DNA of 64,000 nt from assembly GCF_007743815.1 (NCBI RefSeq), contig NZ_CP036265.1:1266501-1330500 (forward strand), in the 5' to 3' direction. Under the pieces are notes generated by a model. It worked only from the letters and a program-made list of their open reading frames with translations, was not told the origin of the DNA and did not search any database. The translations under genes and the position numbers were made by a program. Origin of the DNA: Alienimonas californiensis. GTDB lineage: Bacteria; Planctomycetota; Planctomycetia; Planctomycetales; Planctomycetaceae. Below, in pieces: positions 26,127 through 34,970 of the stretch (its first letter is position 1; every line of letters begins with the position of its first letter).

Positions 26127-26158
26127 TCCCCCCTCGCCCCCCTTTTGGGGGAGAGGGG
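26127..26158 (+). repeat. Family A solitary left arm
   Basis: CCCCCTCGCCCCCCTTTTGG followed by GGGAGAGGGG, the tip of the left arm only, 38 bp beyond copy 5 and just before the exbD stop codon. It is the remnant or seed of a second tandem element, as seen complete at 10573-10744 and 63331-63509. Confidence 0.75.
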
Positions 26159-26169
26159 AGAACGTCGCC

Positions 26170-26661
26170 TCACCGCGGGTCGCGGGCTTGGGCGAACTTG
26201 ATGTTGCCGACCAGCGGCACCGTCGTGCCGTCCGGCAGTTTGTCGCCGCTGACGGAGCCCACCGTCTTAATGAACCAGCGATAGTTCAGATCGTAGTCCG
26301 GGTCGATCGTGACGGACAGATCCTCGTTGGGCGTCGCGTCGCTGGGGTCGCCGGCGATCGCGCGGATCTTGCTCGTCAATTCGGCGAACGCCGCGTCGTC
26401 GTTGCCGAGGTTGACCCCGTTGAGCTGCAACGAGCCCAGTTCCCCGGCCGGCGTGGCCAGCACGCGGACGTTGATCTCCGGAAGCAGCGAATCCGTGGGG
26501 TTCCCCCCGGCGCCCAGCGGCATGTTAATGCCGAACTCGCCCTCCGGGGCGACGATCTTCAATGTCAGCATAAAGAAGATCAGGAGCTGGAACACGACGT
26601 CGATCATCGGCGCCATCTGCGGCGCGATCTTTTCGACTTTGGAGCCGCCGCGGAACTTCAT
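26170..26661 (-). CDS. ExbD/TolR-family proton-channel subunit (distal)
   Basis: 163 residues. A short N-terminal tail is followed by one membrane helix carrying the conserved Asp (APMIDVVFQLLIFFMLTL) and a periplasmic domain (KIVAPEGEFGINMPLGA...). The family pairs with ExbB/TolQ to turn proton-motive force into mechanical work across the envelope. It is the last gene of the minus-strand cluster, 49 bp after the other exbD. The C-terminal part has an unusual insert (SVTIDPDYDLNYRWFIKTVG). Confidence 0.88.
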   Translation of the reverse strand: MKFRGGSKVEKIAPQMAPMIDVVFQLLIFFMLTLKIVAPEGEFGINMPLGAGGNPTDSLLPEINVRVLATPAGELGSLQLNGVNLGNDDAAFAELTSKIRAIAGDPSDATPNEDLSVTIDPDYDLNYRWFIKTVGSVSGDKLPDGTTVPLVGNIKFAQARDPR

Positions 26662-26710
26662 GGGTGGGCTTTCATATTCGCTGATCGGAGGAGGGACGCC
26701 GCGGCGTCCG

Positions 26711-27196
26711 TCACTGTTCTTCCTGCTGGGCCTTGACCGCGAACATCGTGAATTGCTGGCCCTGCGCCTTGGTGATCAGGTTCTGGATCTGCCCGCTGGG
26801 CACCTCCGCGTCGGCCCGGATGACCACGGTCACGTCCTCCAGCTTCGTGCCCTCGTCCGTGAAACCGCGGGCCTCCCGGGCGAGGATCGTATCGGACTGC
26901 GGGATCGGCACGCCCGCCCCGCCCTCGGCGGTGTCGAACAGCAGGGCGTCGGGCGAGGCCGGGTCGATCGTCCCGTCGGCGAGGCGGTTAAAGCCGACGT
27001 TCAGCACGATGTCCTTCTCCCGCGGGGCCTCCGTGGGCCGGGCGATGGCGTCGATCGGCAGCTTGACACGCTCGTCGGCGCGGGTGTTTTCGAAGTTCGT
27101 AATCACCATAAAGAAGGCAATTAACTGGAACACGATGTCGATCATCGGGGTCATATCGACCTCCGCGACGTTCGGTTCCCGCTCTTTGACGCGCAT
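26711..27196 (-). CDS. ExbD/TolR-family proton-channel subunit (proximal)
   Basis: 161 residues with the same architecture as its neighbour: DMTPMIDIVFQLIAFFMVIT (membrane helix with the proton-carrying Asp) and then a periplasmic domain with VKLPIDAIARP, KDIVLNVGFN and VTVVIRADAEVPSGQIQNLI. It lies 47 bp downstream of exbB. The two ExbD paralogues differ enough to suggest a hetero-oligomer or two output partners. Confidence 0.9.
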   Translation of the reverse strand: MRVKEREPNVAEVDMTPMIDIVFQLIAFFMVITNFENTRADERVKLPIDAIARPTEAPREKDIVLNVGFNRLADGTIDPASPDALLFDTAEGGAGVPIPQSDTILAREARGFTDEGTKLEDVTVVIRADAEVPSGQIQNLITKAQGQQFTMFAVKAQQEEQ

Positions 27197-27243
27197 CGTC
27201 CGCTCCGGCGGCAGGGATTATAAAAGGGACCGGGGAACCGGGA

Positions 27244-28017
27244 TCAGGCGTCCTTCTTGGCTTTGCCCAGGGCGCTGAACCGCTGCATCAGGCCCTCGCT
27301 GACGATGCCGACTTCCAGAATATACCGGGCCACGCGGTTCCGCAGCAGGCTGTAGGCGACCATCGCGGGGATGGCGATCGCCAGCCCTTCCAGCGTGGTG
27401 AAGAGCGCCTGCGAAATACCCTGGGCCAGCTCGGCGGGCTTGGGGGCGGTGGTGCTCTGGGCGATGGTCTGGAAGGAGGAAATCATCCCGGTGACCGTGC
27501 CCAGCAGGCCGAGCATCGGGGCGATGGCGCCGACCAGCGCCAAGTAGCTCAGGCCGTGCTCGTAGGTCATGTTCTCGTCCTCGCCGACCTCCTGCATCGC
27601 CTCGACGGCCTCCGGGTAGCCGCGGTTCAGACGGCCCAGCCCGGCGGCGAGCACGCGGGCGACGACGGATTCGTCCTCACGGGCCAGTTCGTAGGCGCCC
27701 TGATAGTTCTTCGCGGCCAGTTCGGCCTCGAAGTCCTCGACGAAACCGTCCGGCAGGAAGTTCTGCCGCCGCACCTTGAGGACGTTCAGCGTGATCAACG
27801 CCACCGTCACGAAGGAGAGGGCCAGGAAGATGAGGCCGAACAGCCAGCCGTTCGCCTCCAGCATCCAGACCAGAAAGTTCTGGCTCTCCGGCGCCGCGGC
27901 GGTGGCGCCGGCGGCGGGGGCGTCCGCGGCGGGGGCGGCGTCGTCCTGGGCGAAGCTCGCCGCGGGGGTCAGCAGGAACAGGCCCAACAACAGGGCGGAC
28001 GCGAAGCGGCGGGACAT
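27244..28017 (-). CDS. MotA/TolQ/ExbB-family proton-channel protein
   Basis: 257 residues from the ATG at 28017, where a signal peptide begins (LLLGLFLLTPAASFAQ). After an Ala/Pro/Asp-rich periplasmic stretch comes the first helix (GWLFGLIFLALSFVTVALITL), a cytoplasmic loop, and the two helices of the TolQ/ExbB channel (SYLALVGAIAPMLGLLGTVTGM and TLEGLAIAIPAMVAYSLL). A cleaved signal plus three helices is the common planctomycete form. It sits between TPR genes and two ExbD genes on one strand with short gaps, so the products probably form one complex. Confidence 0.92.
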   Translation of the reverse strand: MSRRFASALLLGLFLLTPAASFAQDDAAPAADAPAAGATAAAPESQNFLVWMLEANGWLFGLIFLALSFVTVALITLNVLKVRRQNFLPDGFVEDFEAELAAKNYQGAYELAREDESVVARVLAAGLGRLNRGYPEAVEAMQEVGEDENMTYEHGLSYLALVGAIAPMLGLLGTVTGMISSFQTIAQSTTAPKPAELAQGISQALFTTLEGLAIAIPAMVAYSLLRNRVARYILEVGIVSEGLMQRFSALGKAKKDA

Positions 28018-28097
28018 GGCGGGACGGCGGGAACCGGTCGGGAGGTGAGCGAAAACGGGAACGGGCGGGACGTGGGAGGCGTCGGCCGGAGGGTCAA

Positions 28098-29171
28098 TCA
28101 GCCGGCGGACAGCTTCGCCGCCCAATCACTGTTCGGGTAGTTGGCGTTCAACTTGGTGGCGGCTTCGCCGGCACGCTCCGGGAAGCCGACGGTCGGCCAC
28201 AGCCGGGACAAATGGTACAGGCTCTCCGCATGGGCGGCGCTGGCCCCCGGGTAGAGCACGTCCACTTTGAGGTATTCGAGGATCGCGGGTTTCGTTTGTC
28301 CGGTCGCCTGCAGGCTTTCGCCGCGGCCGACGTGGGCGGCGGCCCGCAGTTCGGCGTCGCCGGCGGCGGATTCGTCCAGCACGCCGTCCAACACCGTCAG
28401 TGCCTCGTCGTGCCGGTTCAGCCGCGTCAGCGCCGCGGCCCGGCCGATCTTCGCCTCCGCCGCGGCCCGGCCCTCGGCGCTCTGCAGCACGGAGTCGAAC
28501 GCGCTCAGGGCGGCGTCCGCCTCGTTCCGCTTCAGTGCCAACTGCCCTTCGGCGACTGACGCGGCCGTTTTGAACTCCTGCGAGGGGCTCTGTTTGAGCT
28601 GTTCCAGCGTGGCGGCGGCGGCCTCCAGGTCGTTGGCGGCGGTCTGCACCTCGACCAGCATCCGCAGGGCCGCGTCGGTGCGGAAGTGGTCCGGGTTGTC
28701 CTTGACGAACTGTTGCAGCGCCGCGACGGCCTCCGCCCGGCGGGCGGGGTCGTTCAAGGCCAGCTTGCCCAGCGCCCGGGCCACGAGGAACTGCCCGTCG
28801 GCCCGGGCCAGGGGGCCGATCTTGGACATCTCCGGGGCCGCCTCGCGGTAGACGGTCAGCGCCCCCACCAGGTCGCCGCGCCCTTCGCGGCCGCGGGCGG
28901 CGCCCATCGTCGCCGGTTCGCCGTCCCAACTGACCTCCGTGATCTCCGCCGCCGGCACCGTCTCCGCCGGGTCGGTGGCGGGCTTGATCGTCAGCCCGGC
29001 CCGGTCGCCGGCGGTGATCGTTCCGGGGATCGTCGGCTTGCCGCGGGGGGTCACGGAGTCCGCCGACGCCGGCGCGACGACGAGGGCGAACGCGGCCGCG
29101 CCCCAAAACGCGGCGAACCGGGGCGCGGCGAGCCGGGAACGGCGGGCGGCGGGATGCGGGAGAGCGATCAT
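28098..29171 (-). CDS. Exported TPR-repeat protein
   Basis: 357 residues from the ATG at 29171, chosen because a signal peptide starts there (AFWGAAAFALVVAPASADS). The mature protein begins with a small strand-rich region (TPRGKPTIPGTITAGDRAGL...AEITEVSWDG). Helix pairs of TPR type follow (GDLVGALTVYREAAPEM, AEAVAALQQFVKDNPDHFRTD, NEADAALSAFDSVLQSAEG, PAILEYLKVDVLYPG). It probably acts in the periplasm as a scaffold, like YbgF/CpoB in Tol systems. It lies between the giant TPR gene and exbB, with 80-90 bp gaps. Confidence 0.85.
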   Translation of the reverse strand: MIALPHPAARRSRLAAPRFAAFWGAAAFALVVAPASADSVTPRGKPTIPGTITAGDRAGLTIKPATDPAETVPAAEITEVSWDGEPATMGAARGREGRGDLVGALTVYREAAPEMSKIGPLARADGQFLVARALGKLALNDPARRAEAVAALQQFVKDNPDHFRTDAALRMLVEVQTAANDLEAAAATLEQLKQSPSQEFKTAASVAEGQLALKRNEADAALSAFDSVLQSAEGRAAAEAKIGRAAALTRLNRHDEALTVLDGVLDESAAGDAELRAAAHVGRGESLQATGQTKPAILEYLKVDVLYPGASAAHAESLYHLSRLWPTVGFPERAGEAATKLNANYPNSDWAAKLSAG

Positions 29172-29262
29172 CGGGCGAACGGGAGACGGAGCGAACGGGG
29201 CGACGGCCGGGACGCGACGGGGCGCCGCGGGCCGACCGCGACGGGGCGGGCGGCCGCGGGGG

Positions 29263-32200
29263 CTATTCCGAGGGCGGCTTCGGCCGCCGCTTGCGGGGCG
29301 CGCCGGACGAATCGGAGGACGAGGAGCCTGACGAACTGGAACCGGAGGAGCCGGACGAGGTCGAACCGGACGACGACGAGCGGCGCCGCACCGTCTTGCC
29401 GTCCGGCGCCGCGGCGCCGGGGCTGGCCGGCCGCCGCGTCTTCCCACTGGACGACGTGCCGCTGGAGGAACTGGACGAGGAGCGCCGTCGCTTGACGGCT
29501 TCCGGGCCACTCGTGCCGGAGCTGGCGCTGGGAACCCCGGAGCGGGTCCGCGGGGCGGTTCCGGCGGCAGGCTTGGAGGCCTTCTTCTGCGACAGGGCGG
29601 AGAAGTCCGGGAAGTCGGTGCCGACCGGCCCTTCGTCGACGGCCGCTGCCGGGACGGCGGCGGGGATCGGGGCGACGTCCGGCAGCGAGCTGCGGACCAC
29701 CCCGTGCCCCTTCATCTTGGCGTGGGTGGCGCCCTCGTCCCCGGCCTTGCCGGTCGAGCGGCGGGCGGCCCGTTTCCGAGGCTTCGGCTTGAAGGCGATG
29801 ATGCCGCCGATCGTGATCAGCGTCAGCACGACCAGCCCGACGACCAGCAACACCACGTTCGGCCCCTCGTCCTCCTCCGCGGTGTCGGTCGCCGCGGGGC
29901 TGTTGGCGTTTTGCGTGCCGGCGCCGGCGTCGGCCACGCGGGGCTCTTCCCCGTCGGCGGAGGGCGTCGCGGCGGGGGCGCCGCCGGTCGGCAGCGGGGC
30001 CGGGTCGGCCACGCCCCGGCTCTCCTGCAGGCTGCGGTACAGCTCCTCGGCCTGCTTGCGGGTCTCCGGGGCGATCTTGTCCGGGGGCGTCAGCGTGATC
30101 CAGGAGAGCAGTTCCTTCTCCGCCGCCTGATATTCAGAAGTCTGCTCGTCGCCGGACTTCGTCGCCGCCAACGCGGCCCGCACCGTGGGGATCTGCAAGC
30201 GGGCGTTGTTGAAGTCCGCCTGGAAGCGCTCGCCCTCCGGCGTCCGCAACTGCTTGGCCAGCATCAGGGAGATTTTGCCCCAGCCCCAGACCTTCGCCGT
30301 CTCGTCGCCGGCGAGAGCCTTCACCAGGGTGGCGGCGTCGCCCTCGGCGGCGCCCCAGTCGCCCAGCAGGTTGGCGGCGACGGTCTGCGCGTTCAGAGCG
30401 TTCTCGCTGGCGGACAGAACCTGCAGGACCTGATCGTAGCCCTCCTGGAACTTGCCGGCGCCGGCGAGCACCTCGGCCAGCCGCAGCCGCACGGCGTTCG
30501 CCGCGGCCTGTTTGTTCTCCTCGGGCAGATGGTTCTGCACCACGGACCGCAGGGCCTTCGCGGCGGCGTCGTAGTATTGCCGCCCCTGGGCGGCGCCCTC
30601 CGGCAGGGTCTCGGCGAGGCCGGCGTAGGTCTCCGCGACCCACATCAGCGAGCCGAAGGTTTGATCGTCCGAGGCGGCGATCTCCTCCAGGAAGCTGACG
30701 AGGTTCGCCCGGGCCTCGTCCCGGGCCGGGCCGGGCGGGATCTCCTCGAGTTCTTCCTGAATCTGCCGACCCAGTGAGACGAACACCCCCACGTCCCCGC
30801 CGGTGCTGACGGACTGGATATCCTTGATCGTCTGCCGGGCGGCGTCGATGTTCTTCAGGCCGATCTGGGCCCGCAGCAATTGTTGATAGACGATCTTGGC
30901 GAACCCGGCGCTTTTAATCCCCTTATCCGGCCGCTCGGCGCCCTCCGCGACGGCGACGGCGTTCTGCACCTTCGCCTTGCCGCCGGTCAGCTCGTCGACG
31001 GCCTTCTGGAACTCGCCCTCGCCGTTATAAATCTGGGCGAGGGTCGTTTTGCCGATCACCAGCGTGGGCGAGAGCTCCGCGTCGCCGCTCAGCGACGCCT
31101 CGGCCTTGGCGACGCCGCGTTGCAGGTACTGTTGGGCCTCCTGCCGCAGGGTCTCGGCGTTCGGGGCGTCCTCGCCGCCGGGGGGCGGGGTCGCGGGGCC
31201 GTCGGCGGCTTCGGCCCGGGCCAGTTCCAGGCTGCGGCGCCACAGGGCGTCGCCGGCCCGCAACTGGGCGTCGGCGTAGCCGGCGTCGGACTCGGGGATC
31301 GCGGCGAAAGCGTCGGCGGCGCGGGCCAGTTCGCCCTCGTTCAGCAGCACGCGGCCGAGCGTCACGCGGGCGTTGGTGGCGGCGTCGCTGTCGGGGTATT
31401 TCTCCGCGATCCAGCCCGCCAGCCGCTCCAACTGGGACAGTTCGAAGGAGCCGTCGAAGCCCTCCGGCCGGGTCTGGTAGGCCTGCGTCCAGGCCAGCGC
31501 CGCGGTCGTGGCGGCCTGCAGCGGGATGCCGGACTGGTCCGGGGCGTCCGGCTTCTCCGGGTCCGGCGGCGGGGGATTGAAGTTCTGGGCGACGTACTCC
31601 GCCAGCACGGCGGCCTCGTAGTAGCGACCGGCCAGCGTGTTGACGTACGCCAGCAGATAGCGGGCCCGGCTGAGTTCGCCGATGTCCGTGTTCGAGTCCG
31701 CCAATTCGTTGGCGGCGTTCAGCAGCCGGGCGATCTCCGAGAGCAGGGAGTCCAGATCGCCCTGGGCGGCGGCTTTGTCCTCCGGGGTCATGGCGGCGGC
31801 GACGGCGTCCTGCTTCTCCTTGAGCTGGCGGAGCAGCGCCTGGGCGGCGTCGAAGGCGTCGACGAACTTGGTGGGCGTCGCGCGGTCCAGGCCGAGCTTC
31901 TCTCGCACGCGGTCGGCGGCGAGGGTCGCCGGGCCGCGGACCGCCTCGCTGCGGCGGGCGGCGGTCTGGAAGTCGGCCAGGGCGGCCCGCAGGTCGCGGG
32001 TGCGGTCGCGGCCGTCCTCCGCCGGGGCGCCGCGCTCCTGGGCGATGCCGCGCTCGAAGATCACCCCGGCGCCGGTGTCCGAGCCGCCGCGGGCGCGATC
32101 GGCGTCCAGCCAGGCCGTCGCCTGGGTGACGACGGTTTGATGATCGGCCTTGAGCGGGTTGTTCAGCACCGACAACCGCAGCCGCTGGGCCGTGCCGCGA

Positions 32201-33198
32201 AGCCGCTCGACCGCCGCCCGCACCGCGATGCCGGCGCCGGCGGGCGGTTCCTGATTGACCACCTCCTCCAGAATCGCCGCCGCGGTGGTGAGCTGTTTGA
32301 CCGCCTCGGTCCGTGCGTCGCCGGAGAGCTTCGCGACCGCGGCGGGGTCCTCCGGCACGCGGGCCATGCGGATCTGGCCCTGAATGATGCGGCCGGGCAG
32401 CGCCCCGATTTTGCGGCGGAAGTCGTTGCGCAGCTCCTCCAGCGGGGCGTCCGCCTCGTCCAGCAGACGGCTGCGGTCCGGGCTGCCGATCGGGTAGGTC
32501 TGGGCGCGGCGGAACACCACGCGGGCGGCCTCCACCCGGGCGCGGATCAGCCGGCCCTCGGCGGCGGTGCGGCGGGCGACGGCGGCGTCGTCCCGCTGTT
32601 CCAGGCCGATCTCCTGGATGGTCCGCTCCAACCCGCGGCGGGCGTCGCCGTAGACCCGTCCGGCGTCCTCCAGCAGGCGGCGGGCCTGCGTTTTGGTCTC
32701 CTCCGGCAGGGCGACCGGGTCCTCCACGTCCAACAAATCGGCGGCGGCCTGTTGCAGGATCTCCGCCCGCAGGAACTGGGCGTCCCCGGCGAGGGGGTTG
32801 TTCGGGTTTTTGAGGGCGAAGTCCTCCAGCAACGCCGAGGCCTCGTCCAGCCGGGTGCGGGCGTCCGTCCCCGGGCCGGCGCTGCGGGCGAGGGCCAGCA
32901 GGGTGAGGGCCCGCTCGTAGGGCAATGCCGCTTTGAGTTCCGCCGGCGTGTCCTCGTCCGCGGCGAGGCGGTCGATCTCCAACATGGCGTAGTCCGCCAG
33001 CCGCCGTTCCCGCAGCCCTTCCAGGAAGGCCCGCTCCGGCCCGTCCAGGGCGGAGGGCTCCCCGCCGTCCTCCTGGGCGAAGGCGGCGTTGGCGCCGCTC
33101 AGCAGGGCGGCGGCGCACAGGATCGCCCGCAGCGTGCGGCGCGCCCGCCAAACCGTCGCCCACGGCCGGACCGTCCGCGGGGTGGGGGCGTGCGACAT
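29263..33198 (-). CDS. Giant TPR membrane protein with Ser-rich basic tail
   Basis: 1311 residues. A signal peptide (AILCAAALLSGANAAFAQ) is followed by ~1000 residues of helical TPR-like repeats, then one membrane helix (VVLLVVGLVVLTLITIGGIIAF, ~1125) with a Lys/Arg-rich stop-transfer sequence. The cytoplasmic tail has several Ser-only runs separated by basic residues (for example RRRSSSSGSTSSGSSG). It is the first gene of the cluster with a second TPR protein, ExbB and two ExbDs. It therefore probably forms the large periplasmic part of a proton-driven envelope machine. The tail could be phosphorylated by the many kinases or bind nucleic acid; both are conjecture. Confidence 0.85.
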   Translation of the reverse strand: MSHAPTPRTVRPWATVWRARRTLRAILCAAALLSGANAAFAQEDGGEPSALDGPERAFLEGLRERRLADYAMLEIDRLAADEDTPAELKAALPYERALTLLALARSAGPGTDARTRLDEASALLEDFALKNPNNPLAGDAQFLRAEILQQAAADLLDVEDPVALPEETKTQARRLLEDAGRVYGDARRGLERTIQEIGLEQRDDAAVARRTAAEGRLIRARVEAARVVFRRAQTYPIGSPDRSRLLDEADAPLEELRNDFRRKIGALPGRIIQGQIRMARVPEDPAAVAKLSGDARTEAVKQLTTAAAILEEVVNQEPPAGAGIAVRAAVERLRGTAQRLRLSVLNNPLKADHQTVVTQATAWLDADRARGGSDTGAGVIFERGIAQERGAPAEDGRDRTRDLRAALADFQTAARRSEAVRGPATLAADRVREKLGLDRATPTKFVDAFDAAQALLRQLKEKQDAVAAAMTPEDKAAAQGDLDSLLSEIARLLNAANELADSNTDIGELSRARYLLAYVNTLAGRYYEAAVLAEYVAQNFNPPPPDPEKPDAPDQSGIPLQAATTAALAWTQAYQTRPEGFDGSFELSQLERLAGWIAEKYPDSDAATNARVTLGRVLLNEGELARAADAFAAIPESDAGYADAQLRAGDALWRRSLELARAEAADGPATPPPGGEDAPNAETLRQEAQQYLQRGVAKAEASLSGDAELSPTLVIGKTTLAQIYNGEGEFQKAVDELTGGKAKVQNAVAVAEGAERPDKGIKSAGFAKIVYQQLLRAQIGLKNIDAARQTIKDIQSVSTGGDVGVFVSLGRQIQEELEEIPPGPARDEARANLVSFLEEIAASDDQTFGSLMWVAETYAGLAETLPEGAAQGRQYYDAAAKALRSVVQNHLPEENKQAAANAVRLRLAEVLAGAGKFQEGYDQVLQVLSASENALNAQTVAANLLGDWGAAEGDAATLVKALAGDETAKVWGWGKISLMLAKQLRTPEGERFQADFNNARLQIPTVRAALAATKSGDEQTSEYQAAEKELLSWITLTPPDKIAPETRKQAEELYRSLQESRGVADPAPLPTGGAPAATPSADGEEPRVADAGAGTQNANSPAATDTAEEDEGPNVVLLVVGLVVLTLITIGGIIAFKPKPRKRAARRSTGKAGDEGATHAKMKGHGVVRSSLPDVAPIPAAVPAAAVDEGPVGTDFPDFSALSQKKASKPAAGTAPRTRSGVPSASSGTSGPEAVKRRRSSSSSSSGTSSSGKTRRPASPGAAAPDGKTVRRRSSSSGSTSSGSSGSSSSGSSSSDSSGAPRKRRPKPPSE

Positions 33199-33443
33199 AC
33201 CGAATCGGAAGGGGAACGAGTGGCCGGAACAAGTTCCCGAGCGGGAACGCCGTCACGATACGAGCGGCATCGGGGGGCCGCAATCGGTCGCGGACCGGGC
33301 GCAGGGGCCGGCGGTCGCCGACCGGGGGGACCGGAGAGGGCCGTTTGTGAGGGGGAAACCGCGCATGGCCCGCTGGCGCCGGGCCGGAGCGGCCCTGTCG
33401 GGGAATGGCCCGTAGACGACCGCGAACGCGCATCTAGGGTGGA

Positions 33444-34970
33444 ATGCGGGTCCGGTTCGCATCGATCCCATCCAGTCTCGATGATGCGGCGACCGCGGCC
33501 GCCCGCGTTCCCGGCCCCGTCACCCCGGTCCCGTCTCCTCCGTCTGCTGTGCCCGACCCCTCCCGCCCCGCGGTTCCCCCCGCCGGAACTGGCCCGGCCC
33601 CCGCGGCGGGGTCGTCGGTCGGGGCGGGCGATCGCACGGGCGATCGGTTCGACGTCCCCTTTACGGTCCCGCTGACCCACCGCCTGCGGTTCACCCGGGA
33701 CGCCCTCGGCGCCGACGCGAACGTGCTGGCCGCGTTGTTAGAGAGCGGCGAGGGCGAGGACCGCGTCACGCCGAAGGTGCAGGTCTGGGCGGACGGCGCC
33801 CTGGCGAACGGGGTGCCGGGGCTGACGGGGCGCCTGAACGAACTGCTGGCCGACTGGGCCGCCGCGGGGCTCGCGGAGCCGGCGGGGACCTTTCGCATCG
33901 TCGGCGGGGAGGCGTGCAAGAACGACCCGCGGCACGTCGAGCGGGTGCTGACGGCGATCAACGACGCCGACTTGGACCGCCGCAGCTACGTGCTGGTGTT
34001 GGGCGGCGGCGCCGTGCTGGACGCGGTCGGCTACGCCGCGGCGATCGCCCACCGCGGCGTCCGGCTGATCCGTCTGCCCACCACCACGCTGGCGCAGGGC
34101 GACAGCGGCGTGGGGGTCAAGAACGCCGTCAACCTCTTTCAAAAGAAGAACTGGCAGGGCACCTTCGCCGCCCCCTGGGCCGTGGTGAACGACGCCCGCC
34201 TGCTGGAAACCCTGCCGGACCGCGACTTCCGCGGCGGCTTCAGCGAGTGCGTGAAGGTTTCCCTGCTGAAAAGCGCCGAGGACTTCGCCGACCTCTGCGA
34301 ACGGGCCGAGGCGATTAAAAACCGCGAGTTCGACGCCTACTGGCCGGCCCTCAAGACGAGTTGCCTGTGGCACCTCAACCACATCACCGCCGGCGGGGAC
34401 CCGTTCGAGGCCCGCGAGGCCCGGCCGCTGGACTTCGGCCACTGGAGCGCCCACCGGCTGGAACCGCTCAGCGGGTACGCCGTCCGCCACGGGGAGGCGG
34501 TCGGCCTGGGGGTGGCCCTGGACGTGCTCTATTCCGCCGCCGTCCACGGCCTGCCCGCCGCCGACGCCGACCGCGTGCTGGACTGCCTCGCCGCCCTCGG
34601 ATTGCCCCTCTGGCACCCGCTGCTGGGCGAGCCCGACCGACTGATGCGGGGGTTGGAGGAGTTCCGGCAGCACCTCGGCGGCCGGTTGACGATCACGCTG
34701 CTGGGCGGCGTCGGCGCCCCGGTGAACGTCCACGCGATCGACGACGCGGCCATGCGGCAGGCGTTGCGCTCCCTCTCCCGGGCCGCCAGCAAGCGGGGAG
34801 CGACTTGGGAAGAGTTTTTCAGAGATCTGGCCCTGAGGGTCCCCCACCCTTCTCACGCCGAGGCCCCGCGGGGCCTCGGCGTGACGGATGTGGCGGACGA
34901 GAAGCGTCCCGTCCGTTCGCTCCCCACGAACCCCAAGCGGCCCGTGACGCCGGTGAAGGTGAAGTCTTGA
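33444..34970 (+). CDS. Sugar-phosphate cyclase (3-dehydroquinate synthase family, EboD-like)
   Basis: 508 residues from ATG. After ~65 Pro/Ala-rich residues comes the domain: FTVPLTHRLRFTRDAL, VLGGGAVLDAVGYAAA, RLPTTTLAQGDSGVGVKNAVN, GGFSECVKVSLLK, DFGHWSAHRLE and RHGEAVGLG. The metal ligands expected for this NAD- and metal-dependent family (Glu in SEC; His in HWSAH and RHGEA) are present. SECVKVS and FGHWSAH differ from typical AroB and look like the EboD branch, linked to the ebo cluster of cyanobacteria and others. The domain ends near 455, and a tail of ~50 residues contains a perfect 32-bp palindrome. It is coupled to the next gene by a 4-nt overlap. Confidence 0.85.
   Translation: MRVRFASIPSSLDDAATAAARVPGPVTPVPSPPSAVPDPSRPAVPPAGTGPAPAAGSSVGAGDRTGDRFDVPFTVPLTHRLRFTRDALGADANVLAALLESGEGEDRVTPKVQVWADGALANGVPGLTGRLNELLADWAAAGLAEPAGTFRIVGGEACKNDPRHVERVLTAINDADLDRRSYVLVLGGGAVLDAVGYAAAIAHRGVRLIRLPTTTLAQGDSGVGVKNAVNLFQKKNWQGTFAAPWAVVNDARLLETLPDRDFRGGFSECVKVSLLKSAEDFADLCERAEAIKNREFDAYWPALKTSCLWHLNHITAGGDPFEAREARPLDFGHWSAHRLEPLSGYAVRHGEAVGLGVALDVLYSAAVHGLPAADADRVLDCLAALGLPLWHPLLGEPDRLMRGLEEFRQHLGGRLTITLLGGVGAPVNVHAIDDAAMRQALRSLSRAASKRGATWEEFFRDLALRVPHPSHAEAPRGLGVTDVADEKRPVRSLPTNPKRPVTPVKVKS
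34853..34884. repeat. Perfect 32-bp palindrome inside the cyclase gene
   Basis: TCACGCCGAGGCCCCG followed at once by its exact reverse complement. It is read in frame as SHAEAPRGLGVT in the C-terminal tail of the cyclase. It has no spacer, so it would form a cruciform or a very stable mRNA hairpin just before the coupled HD gene. Confidence 0.9.

Noticed and set aside
30880-33675. 931-codon open frame antisense to the giant TPR gene
   Set aside because: Same reason: the minus strand encodes a signal peptide, TPR helices and a membrane anchor in a coherent cluster.
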